Of a stretch of DNA of 64,000 nt, positions 61,755-64,000 are shown one piece after another. Location: contig CACZYK010000020.1 of assembly GCA_902785295.1 (NCBI GenBank), forward strand, positions 1 to 64,000, in the 5' to 3' direction. The DNA comes from an uncultured Clostridium sp. Lineage in GTDB: Bacteria > Bacillota > Clostridia > Clostridiales > Clostridiaceae. How positions within the stretch are numbered: position 1 is the stretch's first letter; each line of letters begins with the position of its first letter. A model generated the notes under the pieces. It was not told where the DNA came from and ran no database searches. It saw nothing but the letters and a program-made list of their open reading frames with translations. A program made the position numbers and the translations under genes.

Positions 61755-62876
61755 TTAAGTTGATTTTTTATTTTTCTTTTTTGGTGTTGAGTATAGAGCT
61801 TCATAAACTAAAAATGCTCCTATAAAGTAAAACATTCCTTTAAAGCCTAATGGAGTTAGCGCTATAAAAAGTCCTATTATAACTATTAAAGGATTAAGAC
61901 CTAAAAAACTTGAAACAAGCTGCTGTTCTAAAAATTGTCTTACTACAACAATTCCTATATATCCTATGATTAAAATTATTGCTTTTTTATAATCTCCTTC
62001 TATAAAAGATGCAATAACTAAAAATCCATATACAAGACCTGCTCCAAATAATGGAAGTGCATCTATAATTGCAGTTAATAAAGCAATTACAACTGCATAT
62101 TTTATTCCTGCTATCTTAAAAGCAATTATGCAATATATAAAAAGTGCTATCATTATTAATGTATATGCCTTTATATACCCACCTAAAATTTCATTTTTCT
62201 TTTTATTAAGTTTATCTAATAGTCTTAACCCTTTTTCTGAAAATATACCCTTTATTTTTACTTGAATTTTATCAATATCCTTTGTAAAGAAAAATGTTGC
62301 TATTATTGTTATTAATATCATTAAAAAAGCTGTTGGTATTGATACTACTATGTTTAAAAGATTCTTTAAAAAAAGTGATATTATTGAAGATATTGATTCT
62401 ATTATACTTGCAAGACTATCATTTATCTTAGCCATAATATCAGGTGTTAAATTTTTACCTAAGGCATTTAAAATAATCTTTACCTTTTCCTTTGAATAAA
62501 CAAGAAACATATCTAATGTATCTTTATTTGTTATGTAAACATATAAGCTTTTAAGCTGTTGTACCAAATTTACACCTATTATAAATACAAGCCACGCTAT
62601 ACCAGATACTATTAAAAGAGTTAATAAAAAAGATACAATTCCATTTGCACAGCCTAAGCTTTTAAATTTTTTATTTAATGATAATATTCTATTTTTAATA
62701 GGCTTTAAAAGAATAGCTATAATAAACGCTATAACAAAAGGAATTGCATATTTAAACCCTGTTGCTATTATAATAAAGATAATTGTATAAACAAGAAGAA
62801 ATTTTAATATTCTCTGAATACTTTTTATAAGCTCTGGAGAAAAATATTGAAGAATATTTTTAAAAAAATTTTTCAT
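61755..62876 (-). CDS. AI-2E family / YtvI-like membrane protein
   Basis: This 373-residue multi-pass membrane protein is of the AI-2E (PerM/YtvI) family. It has about seven or eight membrane segments, with the family's FSPELIKSIQRILKFLLVYT opening, GFKYAIPFVIAFIIAILLKP, the C-terminal conserved stretch LPLFGAGLVYGFLVIASFIE and VRQFLEQQLVSSFLGLNPLI. In sporeformers the closest relatives are the sporulation protein YtvI; others are Na+/H+ antiporters or autoinducer exporters, so the function here is not fixed. I choose the ATG at 62876, preceded by GGGGG about 8 bases away; an in-frame TTG lies before that ribosome site. Confidence 0.82.
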   Translation of the reverse strand: MKNFFKNILQYFSPELIKSIQRILKFLLVYTIIFIIIATGFKYAIPFVIAFIIAILLKPIKNRILSLNKKFKSLGCANGIVSFLLTLLIVSGIAWLVFIIGVNLVQQLKSLYVYITNKDTLDMFLVYSKEKVKIILNALGKNLTPDIMAKINDSLASIIESISSIISLFLKNLLNIVVSIPTAFLMILITIIATFFFTKDIDKIQVKIKGIFSEKGLRLLDKLNKKKNEILGGYIKAYTLIMIALFIYCIIAFKIAGIKYAVVIALLTAIIDALPLFGAGLVYGFLVIASFIEGDYKKAIILIIGYIGIVVVRQFLEQQLVSSFLGLNPLIVIIGLFIALTPLGFKGMFYFIGAFLVYEALYSTPKKKNKKST

Positions 62877-63004
62877 AAGCTTTTCCCCCTTCAAAAATAA
62901 TTTAAAAATTATAATTATTATCTATATTTTTTCTCCTATTTATATCTTTGACTAAATTATATAATATTAATCATATATTGTAAAAGTATCAATAGAATAT
63001 TTTT

Positions 63005-63124
63005 CTACTTTTTTAAGTTATTTTTATTTAAATATTTTATAAGCTTTATAAAACTAGATTTATCTTTCATACTTAATTTTTCAAAAAGCTCTTCAAATTC
63101 CTCTTTCTTTGTTTTTTTATTCAT
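63005..63124 (-). CDS. Small ORF, 39 residues, charged
   Basis: ATG at 63124, stop TAG at 63005-63007, with a strong GGAGGG ribosome site (63133-63139 on the minus strand) 8 bases upstream. The peptide is highly charged (KKTKKEEFEELFEKLSMKDK, then SSFIKLIKYLNKN), with a predicted amphipathic helix and no membrane segment. Similar short proteins of unknown role are common in clostridia. The codon choice looks coding. The function is unknown. Confidence 0.5.
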   Translation of the reverse strand: MNKKTKKEEFEELFEKLSMKDKSSFIKLIKYLNKNNLKK

Positions 63125-63309
63125 AATACTATACCCTCCAAAATATTAAATTACTATATTTTTAAAACTATATTAATACCTTATCTTTTTAATTTAAAGT
63201 AAATACAGTTTCAAAATTCATTCAAAATAAGTTCAAACAAATATTATTGTAGAAAATATTTATGAATGCTAAAATATTTATAAATTATTCTATAAAGGGG
63301 GAATAGATT

Positions 63310-64000
63310 ATGTCACAACAAATAAATTTATTTTTTATTTATAATTCTTTATATACATCTACTTATATTGATGGTCCTATATTAAAAGGTATATTTAAAA
63401 AACCTACTCAAAAAGAATTTCTAGAAAACTTCTTCCCAAATATTATACTAAAATATAAAAATTCTTCTTGTGATACATCTAAAATATGGAATGAACCTTC
63501 TAGAAGAACAAAATTAATGAATCGTGAAAATATAAGTTCCTCATTTTTAAACTCATTAGCAGAATTATTAATAAGTATACCTGAACTTATTTATTCTATT
63601 GAAGCTAACTGCAAATTTATTTTAAAAGAAAATCATGGAGATCCATTTTTATTAAAAAAAATATTTACTAAAAACATTAAAAATGATAAAGAACTTTTAG
63701 GTGATAGATTATATTTATTTATAAATAATTCTATATTGTCAAAACCTGAAAAAGTTCTTACTATACTATTGCTTTTTTCAATATTTGGGAGTAAAATTTC
63801 ATCTTTGAATTTATATGTTGATAAAAAAATACAAAGTAATGATTTTTCTATAAATAATCTTAACTATAATAAAAATAAAGATGACACTTTTTTAAAAAAT
63901 ATTTTTTTAACAAGCAGAAAAGAAATTGAAAAAATTTATCCTATAGATAAACTATTATTTAATAGTGATACTGTTTACATATCAAATCTTTCATGCTTAT
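63310..64000 (+). CDS. Unknown protein, runs off the window (partial)
   Basis: The reading frame is open from ATG 63310 (GGGGG ribosome site at about 63297) to the window end, at least 230 codons. The protein is helical and Lys/Asn-rich: SQQINLFFIYNSLYTSTYID, EFLENFFPNIILKYKNSSCD, SSFLNSLAELLISIPELIYS. It has no signal peptide or clear membrane segment in this part, and I recognise no domain. It is extremely AT-rich and could be a large adaptor or defence-type protein; the missing C-terminal part would decide. Confidence 0.6.
   Translation, partial: MSQQINLFFIYNSLYTSTYIDGPILKGIFKKPTQKEFLENFFPNIILKYKNSSCDTSKIWNEPSRRTKLMNRENISSSFLNSLAELLISIPELIYSIEANCKFILKENHGDPFLLKKIFTKNIKNDKELLGDRLYLFINNSILSKPEKVLTILLLFSIFGSKISSLNLYVDKKIQSNDFSINNLNYNKNKDDTFLKNIFLTSRKEIEKIYPIDKLLFNSDTVYISNLSCL

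Noticed and set aside
1..64000. tRNA, rRNA, insertion sequence, prophage or origin
   Set aside because: Read through on both strands; none recognised. Palindromic repeats are present, but no transposase or integrase frames.

Overview
The window is AT-rich (my impression is under 30% GC, not computed). It has tightly packed genes, strong AGGAGG-type ribosome sites, A/T-ending codons, many T-tract hairpin terminators and a GerA/SpoVAF-type spore protein. All of this points to an endospore-forming anaerobe of the Clostridium sensu stricto type; I cannot name the species. I see no rRNA, tRNA, CRISPR array, transposase or integrase.

Region 1 (1-2531): the end of a WYL regulator, a GyrI-like effector-binding protein, and a HipA-like kinase gene broken by a deletion.

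Region 2 (2581-19211): an allantoin catabolism locus. A minus-strand operon encodes a SsuABC/TauABC-like importer (ATPase, permease, lipoprotein) followed by allantoinase, allantoate amidohydrolase, ureidoglycine aminohydrolase, a 2-hydroxyacid dehydrogenase and a ureidoglycolate amidohydrolase. Together these would convert allantoin to glyoxylate, CO2 and ammonia and then reduce glyoxylate. A divergent PucR regulator follows, then a second lipoprotein/allantoinase pair, a small unknown protein, a NhaC antiporter and a class III aminotransferase that could turn glyoxylate into glycine. The importer operon leader holds two near-identical attenuator modules in tandem. A third with compensatory changes precedes the second lipoprotein gene, and a different leader terminator precedes the aminotransferase. 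This attenuation family is the most interesting signal in the window.

Region 3 (19222-30649): an intergenic palindromic repeat (three copies, with changed but still complementary stems); a Septu-like antiphage pair whose HNH nuclease gene carries a nonsense codon; and a galactose locus (galK, galR, galE, galT intact). In the galactose locus the beta-galactosidase gene is fused by deletion to the last part of a mutarotase gene, and only 21 codons of a sugar-binding protein remain after galK. A DUF4143-type ATPase closes the region.

Region 4 (30768-44285): a SpoVAF-like spore protein, a multi-pass membrane protein, an orphan pilin-like protein, a lipoprotein, a CmpB-type membrane protein, an AAA-ATPase/PD-(D/E)XK protein, citrate synthase, a homocysteine methyltransferase/MTHFR fusion, an aldehyde dehydrogenase and SseB.

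Region 5 (44399-64000): a fructose operon reduced to fruR, fruK and a short fruA fragment; a lipoprotein; an AbgT transporter; an ECF sigma/beta-propeller/lipoprotein module; homoserine dehydrogenase; an ABC-2 transporter; a MarR-controlled heterodimeric ABC exporter in which both genes carry frame-breaking deletions; an Orn/Lys/Arg decarboxylase; an AI-2E family protein; a 39-residue ORF; and an unknown gene running off the end.

A recurring theme is small internal deletions that break accessory genes while their promoters and operators stay recognisable. This is either real gene decay in this strain or, less likely, a systematic assembly fault.
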